Shown here in pieces: positions 6,955 through 12,817 of a stretch of DNA of 32,465 nt. How positions within the stretch are numbered: position 1 is the stretch's first letter; each line of letters starts with the position of its first letter. Location: positions 1 to 32,465 of the IMG/VR virus record IMGVR_UViG_3300036845_000375. One strand, given 5' to 3'. The stretch is from a virus. Position numbers and translations under genes: made by a program. The notes under the pieces were generated by a model. That model saw nothing but the letters and a program-made list of their open reading frames with translations. It had not been told where the DNA came from and made no database searches.

Positions 6955-7604
6955 TGTTCATGCTGCGCGAAATGCTGCGCAATGCTTGGCGCAGTCACGT
7001 AAGCAGATGGCGAAATCAAGATGTCCCGACGTGCTCCCATTGTGGAGCGCCAACGGAACATCGTTGCGGCATGGTTTGCGTCGAGCATTGTCCAAATTGC
7101 GACGTGAGGCACGTGCGCCCGATCGTATTTTCAATTGTTGGCGTCGGCGTGGTCGCTTCGTATCTCGTTCTGCGGGCGTTTCATCAGCCCACGCTCGCAC
7201 CGGTACCGGCCGCCCACGCAATCGCACCAGCGCCAGCCAAGGTCGTATCCGCCGCTGCCGCGCTCGACGCCGCTGCGCTCGAACCTAAGCGCGTACGGGT
7301 TATCGAGATGACTGGGCGTGTAGCGTCGGTGCCCGTGTCGGCACTCGCCGTGCCATCGCCGATCATTGCTGCGCCGCGACCTCCGCCAACTGTGATCGCC
7401 GCGGCGCCACCTCCGGCCGCCGCCAGCGAGGATGCTGCCGCTCCGGTGCAGATGGTACAGCCGACACGATCCGTCGGCCCATTAACGTCGGCGGTGGACA
7501 TACCGGCGGGGGCACCGCGCGGCGATGACGTTTGCACCCGCCATCACATGCATAAGGTTTGGTACGGGCGGCACGGCTGGCCATCGTGGCGCTGCGTTAG
7601 GTGA
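6951..7604 (+). CDS. Membrane protein with N-terminal zinc motif and Pro/Ala-rich domain, 217 aa
   Basis: ATG 6951 follows GGAGGGCAAGTCG. Residues about 28-50 hold paired Cys motifs (CSHCGAPTEHRCGMVCVEHC, then CPNC), a likely zinc ribbon on the cytoplasmic side. A single membrane helix follows (IVFSIVGVGVVASYLVLRAF). The remainder is a long Pro/Ala/Val-rich, probably extended segment. It ends with a compact Cys-containing piece (CTRHHMHKVWYGRHGWPSWRC) that may be a folded periplasmic knob. The layout suggests a protein reaching across the inner membrane. Function unknown. Confidence 0.6.
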   Translation: MMFMLREMLRNAWRSHVSRWRNQDVPTCSHCGAPTEHRCGMVCVEHCPNCDVRHVRPIVFSIVGVGVVASYLVLRAFHQPTLAPVPAAHAIAPAPAKVVSAAAALDAAALEPKRVRVIEMTGRVASVPVSALAVPSPIIAAPRPPPTVIAAAPPPAAASEDAAAPVQMVQPTRSVGPLTSAVDIPAGAPRGDDVCTRHHMHKVWYGRHGWPSWRCVR

Positions 7605-7864
7605 GGGGGCGCAGACATTTGACCGTGAATCGTCAAACTAAACAAACTAAACGAGCGTCACTCGTCGAGTCTCTGCTCAATGTGGCGATCGGCTATGGCA
7701 TCGCCGTCAGCAGCCAGATCATCGTGTTCCCGTGGTTCGGCGTTCACATCCCGCTGCGCGACAATCTCCTCATTGCCGTGGTGTTTACCTTCATCTCGAT
7801 CGCCCGCAGCTTCCTCGTTCGGCGCCTGTTCGAAACGCTGCGGATCAAAGAAATTCTACCGTGA
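7601..7864 (+). CDS. DUF7220-like phage membrane protein, 87 aa
   Basis: GTG 7601 overlaps the previous stop (GTGA); GTG 7625 (NRQTKQTKR) is an alternative start nearer the conserved part. The sequence SLVESLLNVAIGYGIAVSSQ, followed by FPWFGVHIPLRDN and VVFTFISIARSFLVRRLFE, is a pattern I know from small phage membrane proteins of the DUF7220 type: two hydrophobic helices, a conserved NVAIGYG and a basic RSFLVRRLFE end. Role not known. The family call is from memory of its sequence pattern. Confidence 0.65.
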   Translation: MRGRRHLTVNRQTKQTKRASLVESLLNVAIGYGIAVSSQIIVFPWFGVHIPLRDNLLIAVVFTFISIARSFLVRRLFETLRIKEILP

Positions 7865-8151
7865 AAAACCGAGCCGCTAAGTTTCGCGTAATGGCGAGGC
7901 CGTGCGACACCTGCATCTATCGCGCCGATTTGGGATGGCACCTCGAAGCGCTTGAGGACGAAGTGCGGGATCGATATATGGGCTTCGCCGGATTTCGCGT
8001 TTGCCATCACGCTGCCAAGCGCGACCCGGTTTGCTGCCGCGGATTTTGGAATGCGCACAAGGATGAATTTGCTGCCGGTCAGATCGCGCAGCGGCTCGAC
8101 CTGGTCGAATTTGTCGAACCGCTCGACGAGGTGCATCACGATGCTACGTGA
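7861..8151 (+). CDS. Small Cys/His protein (CxxCIYR type), 96 aa
   Basis: GTG 7861 overlaps the previous stop; ATG 7891 is an in-frame alternative that begins right before the conserved part. The motif CDTCIYR near the start and CHHAAKRDPVCCRGFWN in the middle suggest a four-Cys/His metal site. The tail is helical and acidic (GQIAQRLDLVEFVEPLDEVH). Similar small proteins occur in many phages without known function. The stop overlaps a GTG upstream of the next gene. Confidence 0.55.
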   Translation: MKNRAAKFRVMARPCDTCIYRADLGWHLEALEDEVRDRYMGFAGFRVCHHAAKRDPVCCRGFWNAHKDEFAAGQIAQRLDLVEFVEPLDEVHHDAT

Positions 8152-8168
8152 TAATGGGGGGAACCAGC

Positions 8169-8369
8169 ATGCTCAATATCCGGATCGATTGCAGGGATAT
8201 TTCGCCGCTGACGGGCAAGCTATGCGTCAACGAAGCTTCCGTGACGCTTAGCAGGGATTTGCACGTTTGCGCCACATGTGCGCTGCGCCGGTACAAGTTG
8301 AGAATGCCGGAGCTGCGCCGTCGGGCACAGCAAAGCGGCCGCCCAGAGCATGAGCGGCCGCTGGCTTAA
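8169..8369 (+). CDS. Small Cys-rich protein, 66 aa
   Basis: I choose ATG 8169 because GGGGGGAACC lies at the right distance; GTG 8148 and ATG 8154 are also in frame. Cys residues at IDC, LC and CATC could form a treble-clef-like zinc site (C-x11-C, then C-x2-C). The C-terminus is basic and helical (RRYKLRMPELRRRAQQ), fitting nucleic-acid binding. It is the last gene of the left plus-strand cluster. The next gene is on the other strand, 12 bases away, so the transcripts converge here. Confidence 0.5.
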   Translation: MLNIRIDCRDISPLTGKLCVNEASVTLSRDLHVCATCALRRYKLRMPELRRRAQQSGRPEHERPLA

Positions 8370-8381
8370 GTTGCCTTTATT

Positions 8382-8945
8382 TCAGGTTGACGGCGTCGGC
8401 GCTGGCACCTGCGGCACCGCGATGGTCATCCAGCCGGTCTGAGGGGTCCATGCCGAATGCCATTCGAGCACGGGCGGGGGCTCAGGAGCAGGCACCGGCG
8501 GGCCGATGTAAATCGGCGGGGTCGGGAACGGTTCGTTCGATCCGCCCCATATGCCGGGCGGGCTGCCACCTCCACCTCCACCTCCACCGCCAGGGGCGAT
8601 CGGGTGCGAGGGATGCGGTTGGTGGCCGGGGCCACCGATATCGACGTAGTTCGGCGGGCGGCCGCCCCAGATACCGGGAGGCTGACCGCCCGGCGCGATC
8701 GGCGGCGTGGCATATCCCGGCCATGGTGCGTCGCCACCCCACGTGCCCAGAGGCGGTCCGCCAGGGCCGCCACCTCCGCCGCCTGGCGGGTTGGGCCATA
8801 CCGTCGGTGGAATCGGATGGCTCGGATAGGGCGGCGGTCCACCGGGCGAAATTGGGTGGCTCGGCCATCCCGGAACTCCAAACCCCGGATCAACCGGGCC
8901 GCCGCCACCGACAGGCAGAATGTAGGCGAGAAAACCTCCAGACAT
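8382..8945 (-). CDS. Pro/Gly-rich repeat protein, 187 aa
   Basis: Read from ATG 8945 leftwards, with ribosome site AGAGGAG upstream. The protein is built of repeats such as PSHPIPP, PSHPIAPGG, PPGIWGG and WPNPPGGGGGG, with almost no charged residues. Similar PSHPI(A/V)-rich proteins are known to me from Rhizobiales phages, mostly unannotated. The flexible, extended composition suggests a virion surface or tail appendage component. The C-terminal 45 residues (EWHSAWTPQTGWMTIAVPQV) are less repetitive and may fold. It is the only minus-strand gene left of 20 kb. The plus-strand frames opposite it (8387-9020) are shadows of its GC-rich repeats. Confidence 0.7.
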   Translation of the reverse strand: MSGGFLAYILPVGGGGPVDPGFGVPGWPSHPISPGGPPPYPSHPIPPTVWPNPPGGGGGGPGGPPLGTWGGDAPWPGYATPPIAPGGQPPGIWGGRPPNYVDIGGPGHQPHPSHPIAPGGGGGGGGGSPPGIWGGSNEPFPTPPIYIGPPVPAPEPPPVLEWHSAWTPQTGWMTIAVPQVPAPTPST

Positions 8946-9070
8946 TATTTAATCTCCTCTTTGGTTGGTCCCCATGTGATTTCAAAGTCAGCGCTGGTTC
9001 TTAGACCACAAACGCGATGATTCCGCGACGGCCGGTCCACAGAAAAATTACCAACATTTAACCATTTAGC

Positions 9071-9121
9071 ATCCACAGCGGGACAAATAGTCCTTGCAGA
9101 GTGCCAGAATGGCACTATATT
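9071..9121 (+). promoter_or_regulatory. Promoter P1 with palindrome in spacer
   Basis: TTGCAG (9094-9099) and TATATT (9116-9121) are spaced by 16 bases, a sigma70-type promoter. The spacer is the palindrome GTGCCA-GAA-TGGCAC (9101-9115), a probable repressor site. Upstream, GGAC-AAATA-GTCC (9081-9093) is a second inverted repeat. The 28 bases 9071-9098 recur without change at 12828-12855 in front of the MoxR operon. Transcription would start near 9128 and read right, away from the Pro/Gly-rich gene. Confidence 0.75.
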
Positions 9122-9127
9122 AGGGAT

Positions 9128-9268
9128 GTAAGAGACAGACAGAAGGAACCACGGACTACCAAAGAACTGCTGCCGAAGGGACGTCATAGACCAGACGGAG
9201 ACCGCCCAGGCAGACCGAACTGAAAGCTCCCCAAGGTAAGAACCGGAAAGGGCAAGTAGGTCGAATTT
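9128..9268 (+). other. Untranslated leader of the P1 transcript
   Basis: From the predicted start of P1 to the first RNA element lie about 140 bases without a credible gene. The sequence is purine-rich (AAGGAACC, GAAGGGACG, GGTAAGAACCGGAAAGGGC). The minus-strand frame 8945-9532 across this gap is a shadow. The leader begins GGGATGTAAGAGA, like the second one at 12881. The 407-base interval 8946-9352 holds only the Pro/Gly gene's ribosome site, P1, this leader and element A1. Confidence 0.5.
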
Positions 9269-9333
9269 AGTGAAACGCGGCTTAGCCGCGTTCGACAGGA
9301 TTGACCGCCTGTCGCTGACGATCAGGTCAAACC
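9269..9333 (+). ncRNA. RNA element A, copy 1 (hairpin plus H-type pseudoknot, hammerhead-like core)
   Basis: Three structures follow each other. ACGCGGC (9275-9281) pairs with GCCGCGT (9285-9291) around loop TTA. CGACAGG (9293-9299) pairs with CCTGTCG (9308-9314). The loop of this second hairpin, TTGACC (9301-9306), is complementary to GGTCAA (9325-9330), giving an H-type pseudoknot. GAAA (9272-9275) abuts the first stem, one T separates the stems, and CTGACGA (9315-9321) abuts the second. That is the order of hammerhead core strands in a type II arrangement, but a pairing stem II is missing. The ribosome site CGGAGTAACG follows at 9340. Confidence 0.8.
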
Positions 9334-9352
9334 AATAAACGGAGTAACGAAA

Positions 9353-9568
9353 ATGTTGCATATGACCATTGAAGACATCGCCAATGAATACGCCCCCTAT
9401 AACAAGATGGAAGCTTTCCACGAGGGCGTCCGCGATTACGGACGCGCGCTCGACGCCTCGCGAAACTACCATGGCGTTTACAGCCAGGCCTATGACCGTG
9501 GCGCCGAGTGCGCGATGCGAGTTCAGCGCCACAACGATTGGATTGCCAACAATGTGGGGCTGAACTGA
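9353..9568 (+). CDS. Hypothetical protein, 71 aa
   Basis: First gene of the P1 transcript. ATG 9353 follows CGGAGTAACGAAA; ATG 9362 is also in frame. The protein is soluble and helical with many aromatic residues (IANEYAPYNKMEAFHEGVRD, HGVYSQAYDRGAECAM). No family recognised. It lies between RNA element A1 and the hammerhead-like motif, so its message would be bounded by structured RNA on both sides. Confidence 0.65.
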   Translation: MLHMTIEDIANEYAPYNKMEAFHEGVRDYGRALDASRNYHGVYSQAYDRGAECAMRVQRHNDWIANNVGLN

Positions 9569-9570
9569 AA

Positions 9571-9625
9571 GGTCGAAACCGCGCCTAGCGCGATCGCGGC
9601 GTAAAACGCGCCGCCTGATGAGACC
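9571..9625 (+). ncRNA. Candidate type II hammerhead ribozyme
   Basis: All core strands of a hammerhead appear in type II order. Stem II is GGTC (9571-9574) with GACC (9622-9625). GAAA is 9575-9578. Stem III is CGCGC (9580-9584) with GCGCG (9588-9592), loop CTA. The cleavage triplet is ATC (9593-9595), cutting after C9595. Stem I is GCGGCG (9596-9601) with CGCCGC (9609-9614), loop TAAAACG. CTGATGA is 9615-9621. G10.1-C11.1 and A15.1-U16.1 are present. One flaw is the C9579/A9593 mismatch at 15.2/16.2. It lies between a stop codon (9566-9568) and the next ribosome site (AGGAG 9626-9630), so cutting would separate the two cistrons. Confidence 0.7.
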
Positions 9626-9637
9626 AGGAGTAAAACC

Positions 9638-9805
9638 ATGAATGTCAAGTTTGACCTGTTCGAAGTCTTCCAGATTGTCGCAACCTGCGCGTTTAGCGCG
9701 AACCCCTGGCTTTCGCCGGGCGGCGCAGTCGGGGCGATCGTCGGCGGCGTCGCCGCCGTGACAGTGATCTTGATCTGCAAGAAGATAACGTCGAGCTTTT
9801 CCTAA
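9638..9805 (+). CDS. Small membrane protein, 55 aa
   Basis: The frame runs from ATG 9638, seven bases after AGGAG, to TAA 9805. The first 25 residues (MNVKFDLFEVFQIVATCAFS) look amphipathic. A Gly/Ala/Val membrane helix follows (GAVGAIVGGVAAVTVILIC), then a short basic tail (KKITSSFS). The hammerhead-like motif sits directly before its ribosome site, and RNA element A2 starts at its stop codon. Function unknown. Confidence 0.65.
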   Translation: MNVKFDLFEVFQIVATCAFSANPWLSPGGAVGAIVGGVAAVTVILICKKITSSFS

Positions 9806-9867
9806 GTGAAACGCGGCTAAGCCGCGTTCGACAGGATTGACCGCCTGTCGCTGATGATCAGGTCAAA
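9806..9867 (+). ncRNA. RNA element A, copy 2
   Basis: Same hairpin, second hairpin and loop-to-flank pseudoknot as copy 1, starting right at the TAA of the previous gene. Differences: the first loop is TAA instead of TTA, and the downstream strand is CTGATGA instead of CTGACGA. TTGACC in the loop and GGTCAA downstream (9861-9866) are both kept. The next ribosome site (AGGAGTCA) follows about 30 bases later. Confidence 0.8.
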
Positions 9868-9903
9868 ACCACGATTAGGTCCGAGGAATTCAATCAGGAG
9901 TCA

Positions 9904-10098
9904 ATGATGAAGACCAACGTTACCGAGATCGCGTCCTACTTTAATGCGGACACCGGCCTGCGGGCCGACATCTTCACGGTCGGCAATTCCAAGCGCGTTC
10001 GCTTGGTCGATACCGACTGCGGCGAGGTGCTGCCGACGATCAAGTTTTTCATGTCGCTCGAACAAGCGCACGCCTACGCGCGGAAATGCGTGTCTTAA
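9904..10098 (+). CDS. Hypothetical protein, 64 aa
   Basis: ATG 9904 follows AGGAGTCA. The protein is soluble with mixed alpha/beta character (TEIASYFNADTG, KRVRLVDTDCGEVLPTIKFF, SLEQAHAYARKC). I recognise no family. Its stop TAA (10096-10098) abuts RNA element A3, so gene and element form one cassette like the neighbouring ones. Confidence 0.65.
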   Translation: MMKTNVTEIASYFNADTGLRADIFTVGNSKRVRLVDTDCGEVLPTIKFFMSLEQAHAYARKCVS

Positions 10099-10160
10099 GT
10101 GAAACGCGGCTAAGCCGCGTTCGACAGGATTGACCGCCTGTCGCTGACGATCAGGTCAAA
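10099..10160 (+). ncRNA. RNA element A, copy 3
   Basis: A near-perfect repeat of copies 1 and 2. GAAA is 10101-10104 and the first loop is TAA as in copy 2, but CTGACGA is as in copy 1. The pseudoknot partners TTGACC and GGTCAA are unchanged. The ribosome site GGAGTCA begins only four bases after the element, so folding could affect access to it. Confidence 0.8.
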
Positions 10161-10173
10161 GCTGGAGTCAAAC

Positions 10174-10617
10174 ATGATGAAACTCTTGAAAGGCCATATC
10201 TCACCCGAAACTGCGTACGTTGTGGAATCGTACCCTTATTCCTTCCGGCTGCGCTGCCGCATCCGGTACTGGCTCGAACACAAGAATGGCAAGGGCTTCA
10301 GGTTTGTCAGCCAAACGACAAATCCCAAGCGCGGCGATGTGTGGAACAAGCCGAAGGCCAGCACATATTGCCGCTTTGGCGGCGCCATGTATCTCGACGA
10401 CGCCGAGCATGTGCATTGGTCAGGGTTGACCGAGTACTGCTCCGGCGCCGAGGCGGCTTCCTGGCAGCAAACCTATGGCGCGGCTGTGCCGGAAGCGGGC
10501 CGCGAGGAGCTTAACCGATGGGTGGCCGCCAAGGTCGCCTATGACGCTGCGCGCAAGAACGGCGATCCGCTCAATGTTGGATTGCCCGAGGCGCGGAAAG
10601 CTTATTTCGAAGCGTGA
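10174..10617 (+). CDS. Hypothetical protein, 147 aa
   Basis: ATG 10174 follows GGAGTCAAAC. Aromatic and basic residues dominate the first half (YSFRLRCRIRYWLEHKNGKG, RFVSQTTNPKRGDVW). The second half is helical and Ala/Glu-rich (REELNRWVAAKVAYDAARKN, LPEARKAYFEA). I recognise no family. It lies between RNA element A3 and a 9-bp hairpin, and is the longest product of the A-cassette region. Confidence 0.65.
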   Translation: MMKLLKGHISPETAYVVESYPYSFRLRCRIRYWLEHKNGKGFRFVSQTTNPKRGDVWNKPKASTYCRFGGAMYLDDAEHVHWSGLTEYCSGAEAASWQQTYGAAVPEAGREELNRWVAAKVAYDAARKNGDPLNVGLPEARKAYFEA

Positions 10618-10626
10618 GCCATCACC

Positions 10627-10648
10627 GAGCCGCTGTCCGCAGCGGCTC
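10627..10648 (+). promoter_or_regulatory. 9-bp leader hairpin
   Basis: GAGCCGCTG (10627-10635) pairs perfectly with CAGCGGCTC (10640-10648) around TCCG. It lies between the stop at 10617 and the ribosome site GGAGTCA (10659-10665). No T-run follows, so it is more likely a processing or stability hairpin than a terminator. It takes the place that element A holds in neighbouring gaps. Confidence 0.55.
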
Positions 10649-10667
10649 AAACGAAAACGGAGTCAGA

Positions 10668-11000
10668 ATGACCGATCTCACAGCAGAGGCCATGCGAGCC
10701 GCATTAGATGCGCACTTCAATCCTCTCAATACACGCCTAGACAATATCGAAACACACTTAAACAGTATCGAAACACGCTTGGACCGCATCGAGGTTCGCG
10801 TTAATGGCTTACCTTTGATCGGCGAAGCAATCGGCACATTGCAGCGAGATACACGGCTACTTCGCGCCGCTGTTAATGATTTGGGTAAAACGAACATTAC
10901 AGCAGGCGAGGTTGAGGCGATGCATGCCGACATCGACCGCGCCTTGGGAGAACTGCGCGAGCTTGGTGCGCGTGTTCTTGCGCTCGAAGAAAAAGATTAG
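10668..11000 (+). CDS. Coiled-coil protein, 110 aa
   Basis: ATG 10668 follows CGGAGTCAGA. Residues about 18-45 contain a repeated heptad motif (RLDNIETHLNSIETRLDRIE), giving a trimeric or tetrameric coiled coil. A second helix covers the end (DIDRALGELRELGARVLALE). The repeat R-I-E resembles that in the proteins at 19032 and 19196. The RNA after its stop is a decayed hammerhead-like sequence. Role unknown. Confidence 0.65.
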   Translation: MTDLTAEAMRAALDAHFNPLNTRLDNIETHLNSIETRLDRIEVRVNGLPLIGEAIGTLQRDTRLLRAAVNDLGKTNITAGEVEAMHADIDRALGELRELGARVLALEEKD

Positions 11001-11001
11001 A

Positions 11002-11038
11002 CCGAAACCGGCGCAAACCGGTCGCACCGTTGATGAGG
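11002..11038 (+). ncRNA. Decayed hammerhead-like motif
   Basis: CC-GAAA (11002-11007) is followed by stem III CCGG (11008-11011) with CCGG (11018-11021) and a U-C cleavage site (11022-11023, GTC), then TTGATGA (11030-11036) and GG (11037-11038), which pairs with CC (11002-11003). The first base of the CTGATGA strand is T, and only six bases remain where stem I should be, so it cannot fold as an active ribozyme. I read it as a relic of the motif at 9571. Confidence 0.4.
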
Positions 11039-11061
11039 CCAGCAACTTAGGTGAGGCTACA

Positions 11062-11126
11062 AGTGAAACGCGGCTTAGCCGCGTTCGACAGGATTGACCG
11101 CCTGTCGCTGACGATCAGGTCAAACC
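11062..11126 (+). ncRNA. RNA element A, copy 4
   Basis: The fourth copy: GAAA at 11065-11068, first loop TTA as in copy 1, CTGACGA, and the TTGACC/GGTCAA pseudoknot kept. The ribosome site CGGAGTCA follows at about 11133, then ATG 11144. Unlike copies 2 and 3 it does not abut a stop codon; about 60 bases including the decayed hammerhead separate it from the previous gene. Confidence 0.8.
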
Positions 11127-11143
11127 ACGGAACGGAGTCAAAA

Positions 11144-11341
11144 ATGAGCGTTATAGATAACGGTATAGATAACATGATAAACCCCAAGTTTACCCTAATT
11201 AACATCTTCGTCGTCATTGTGTGCTGCACCTTCGGTGCGGCGAGCTACGGCGCGGTTGGTACGTTCCTCGATGGCATCGTCACCGTGGCGGCGCTCTGGT
11301 TCATCAATCGCCACAACACTGAAACGAAACCCAAGCACTGA
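11144..11341 (+). CDS. Membrane protein, 65 aa
   Basis: I choose ATG 11144 because GGAGTCAAAA precedes it; the frame is open upstream only through element A4. A hydrophilic N-terminus (MSVIDNGIDNMINPKF) leads into two hydrophobic stretches (TLINIFVVIVCCTFGAASYG and GTFLDGIVTVAALWFI) and a polar tail. Probably a two-helix inner-membrane protein. Function unknown. Confidence 0.6.
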   Translation: MSVIDNGIDNMINPKFTLINIFVVIVCCTFGAASYGAVGTFLDGIVTVAALWFINRHNTETKPKH

Positions 11342-11364
11342 AACAAAGAAACGGAGTCAGCTCT

Positions 11365-11991
11365 ATGAATACCTTCCGCAAAATCGACGGCCAATGGGCC
11401 GTGCAGTGTGACGCCGAGCAGCCGCTCGGAACGAGCGTGACGGTCACGACGCGCAGCGGCCAAGCCAAACAGGTCAAGGTCGGCGCGCTGATCGAGAGCA
11501 ACAGCTACGGCCACACTTACGCGGTCGCGGTGGACAAGGCCCCGACAGCCACGGCTGTGGTCGGCGATCTTTCCGGCGTGCTCGCGCTCTTTGCTCACGC
11601 GAAGCAGCACCTCAAATACCCCGCGATCGTTTTGAGCGTGCCGGATGCCGGGATGGCGATCCGGCTCAATGTCGCGGGCGAGCGCGCCCAGGTGCCGGGC
11701 TCGATCACGGTGCTTGAATCCAATGGCACGGGCAGCGATGGCCGTGAATGGCTCGGCCGCATCACGACGGACGGGACCTACCAGCCCTCGCGAAGCGCCA
11801 ATGGCCGGACCACTGCGATCACCTCGCGGCTTCGCGCATTCGCATGCGAGCCCGCCAAGGTGGCCGCCGAGCACGGCAAGCTGACCGGTGCGTGCTGTTT
11901 TTGTAACAGATCGCTCAGCGACGACCGCAGCACGGCGGTCGGCTACGGCCGGACTTGTTCCAAGCATTTCGGCCTGCCATGGGGAGCGTGA
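11365..11991 (+). CDS. DUF6011-like zinc protein, 208 aa
   Basis: ATG 11365 follows CGGAGTCAGCTCT. The C-terminal 35 residues are diagnostic: TGACCFCNRSLSDDRSTAVG followed by YGRTCSKHFGLPWG, matching the DUF6011-type element (C-x2-C, then a second Cys site) at the end of many phage proteins. The N-terminal part includes a beta-rich module (TSVTVTTRSGQAKQVKVG). A helix (LSGVLALFAHAKQHLKYPAI) precedes a middle domain. The zinc site suggests nucleic-acid or protein binding. It is often found in phage accessory regions, but no activity is established. Confidence 0.65.
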   Translation: MNTFRKIDGQWAVQCDAEQPLGTSVTVTTRSGQAKQVKVGALIESNSYGHTYAVAVDKAPTATAVVGDLSGVLALFAHAKQHLKYPAIVLSVPDAGMAIRLNVAGERAQVPGSITVLESNGTGSDGREWLGRITTDGTYQPSRSANGRTTAITSRLRAFACEPAKVAAEHGKLTGACCFCNRSLSDDRSTAVGYGRTCSKHFGLPWGA

Positions 11992-11996
11992 TCCAC

Positions 11997-12221
11997 ATGG
12001 CGAAATCTCTAACTGAGGAGACACAACGCAAGGCGTGGGACGAATTACTGCTTGATATCGAGCACCGCACCGAACAGTTGCGGCAAATGAAGGGTGCATC
12101 GCATGAGAAATTGCGTCAGATGAAAACTTACGAGCCTTGGCGTTTGGCATTCGCCGGGATGACCGCGGGTGCAGCTTTGTTTGCGGCCGGAGCTGCATTC
12201 GTCAAAGTGTTCGGAGGGTAA
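11997..12221 (+). CDS. Tail-anchored coiled-coil protein, 74 aa (paralog of 15514)
   Basis: ATG 11997 lies six bases after the previous stop. A charged helix (ELLLDIEHRTEQLRQMKGAS) precedes a C-terminal membrane segment, PWRLAFAGMTAGAALFAAGA then AFVKVFGG. The protein at 15514 ends with nearly the same segment (GMTTGAALFAAGAAFIKLLGG), so the two are paralogs that kept the anchor and diverged in the helix. The topology is N-terminus in the cytoplasm with the C-terminal helix in the membrane. Role unknown. Confidence 0.65.
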   Translation: MAKSLTEETQRKAWDELLLDIEHRTEQLRQMKGASHEKLRQMKTYEPWRLAFAGMTAGAALFAAGAAFVKVFGG

Positions 12222-12230
12222 GTGACCATC

Positions 12231-12302
12231 GAAGTGCGGCGCCACGCGCGCCGCATCACGATGCTCATTCGAGCGTCCACCGTTTTGAATGACGGTGTTT
12301 TT
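12231..12302 (+). ncRNA. RNA element B, copy 1 (tandem hairpins, last one terminator-like)
   Basis: Stem a TGCGGCGC (12235-12242) pairs with GCGCCGCA (12248-12255), loop CACGC. The linker is TCAC. Stem b GATGCTC (12260-12266) pairs with GAGCGTC (12271-12277), loop ATTC. A third hairpin CACCGT (12278-12283) with ACGGTG (12292-12297) is followed by TTTTT (12298-12302) and so resembles an intrinsic terminator, yet the next ribosome site starts eight bases later. Copies 2, 4 and 5 share the loop and linker but have different paired stems. Confidence 0.7.
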
Positions 12303-12322
12303 CTAAGAAGGAGTCAAAACAA

Positions 12323-12553
12323 ATGACTGACAAGGTCGAATGCGAACTTTGGATCGCGATCAATGAAGATGGCGGTTACGTTGTCGTCATCGACGAAAGC
12401 GAGGCACTGGAGAAACTCATTGAGGACGAAGGCGGCTATGCCGCCCGCGTCGTGAAAATAACGGCACTAATCCGGCCGCCAGTTATCGAGGCCGTCATGG
12501 TAGACGTGCCCGACGAAGCTGGCAAGACCGTCGAGCAAGTCAAGGCGGAATAG
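12323..12553 (+). CDS. Acidic hypothetical protein, 76 aa
   Basis: ATG 12323 follows AGGAGTCAAAACAA. The protein is acidic with alternating strands and a helix (CELWIAINEDGGYVVVIDES, EALEKLIEDEGGY), fitting a small alpha/beta fold. I recognise no family. It is the first gene after element B1 and ends three bases before the next start, so the two are co-translated. Confidence 0.65.
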   Translation: MTDKVECELWIAINEDGGYVVVIDESEALEKLIEDEGGYAARVVKITALIRPPVIEAVMVDVPDEAGKTVEQVKAE

Positions 12554-12556
12554 GCC

Positions 12557-12769
12557 ATGGCAGAATCAGAAGTTGATCACGCTATGAAACAAGAATTGCT
12601 GCGGCTCGACATCTTGTTGCGCCGCAAGCAAGTCTTTTGGGACACGCCGCGCGGCGTTCTGCTTGTTGTCGCCACCACGGCAGCTTTGGTTGCAGCCGTG
12701 GCTGGTTTCATCGGGTTCAAGATTGGCCAGACACCACCTCAGCCGATCGTGATCCAAATACCGAAGTGA
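12557..12769 (+). CDS. Membrane protein with N-terminal helix, 70 aa
   Basis: ATG 12557 follows the previous stop closely. A charged helix (DHAMKQELLRLDILLRRKQV) is followed by one membrane segment (GVLLVVATTAALVAAVAGFI) and a short Pro-rich tail (TPPQPIVIQIPK) on the far side. The layout is like the anchors at 11997, 15514 and 17774, though the sequence differs. A terminator-like hairpin follows. Confidence 0.6.
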   Translation: MAESEVDHAMKQELLRLDILLRRKQVFWDTPRGVLLVVATTAALVAAVAGFIGFKIGQTPPQPIVIQIPK

Positions 12770-12791
12770 GCCGCCAGCGTGCGGCACGCGA

Positions 12792-12817
12792 GGGGACGTC
12801 GGGCAACCGGCGTCCCC
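12792..12817 (+). terminator. 11-bp hairpin with GCAA tetraloop
   Basis: GGGGACGTCGG (12792-12802) pairs with CCGGCGTCCCC (12807-12817), with one T-G wobble, around GCAA, a GNRA-type loop. TAATTATT follows, a weak T-tract. It ends the P1 transcript just before promoter P2 and is the best terminator of this region. Confidence 0.65.

Noticed and set aside
8387-9020. Plus-strand frames opposite the Pro/Gly-rich gene
   Set aside because: Shadows of a GC-rich repeat. The minus strand has the ribosome site and a recognisable PSHPI repeat protein.
8945-9532. Minus-strand frame of 195 aa
   Set aside because: It runs antisense across promoter P1, its leader, element A1 and most of the gene at 9353, with no ribosome site.
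9269-11126. CRISPR array
   Set aside because: Four copies of about 62 bases are separated by 290 to 960 bases that contain genes, with no short regular spacers and no cas genes.
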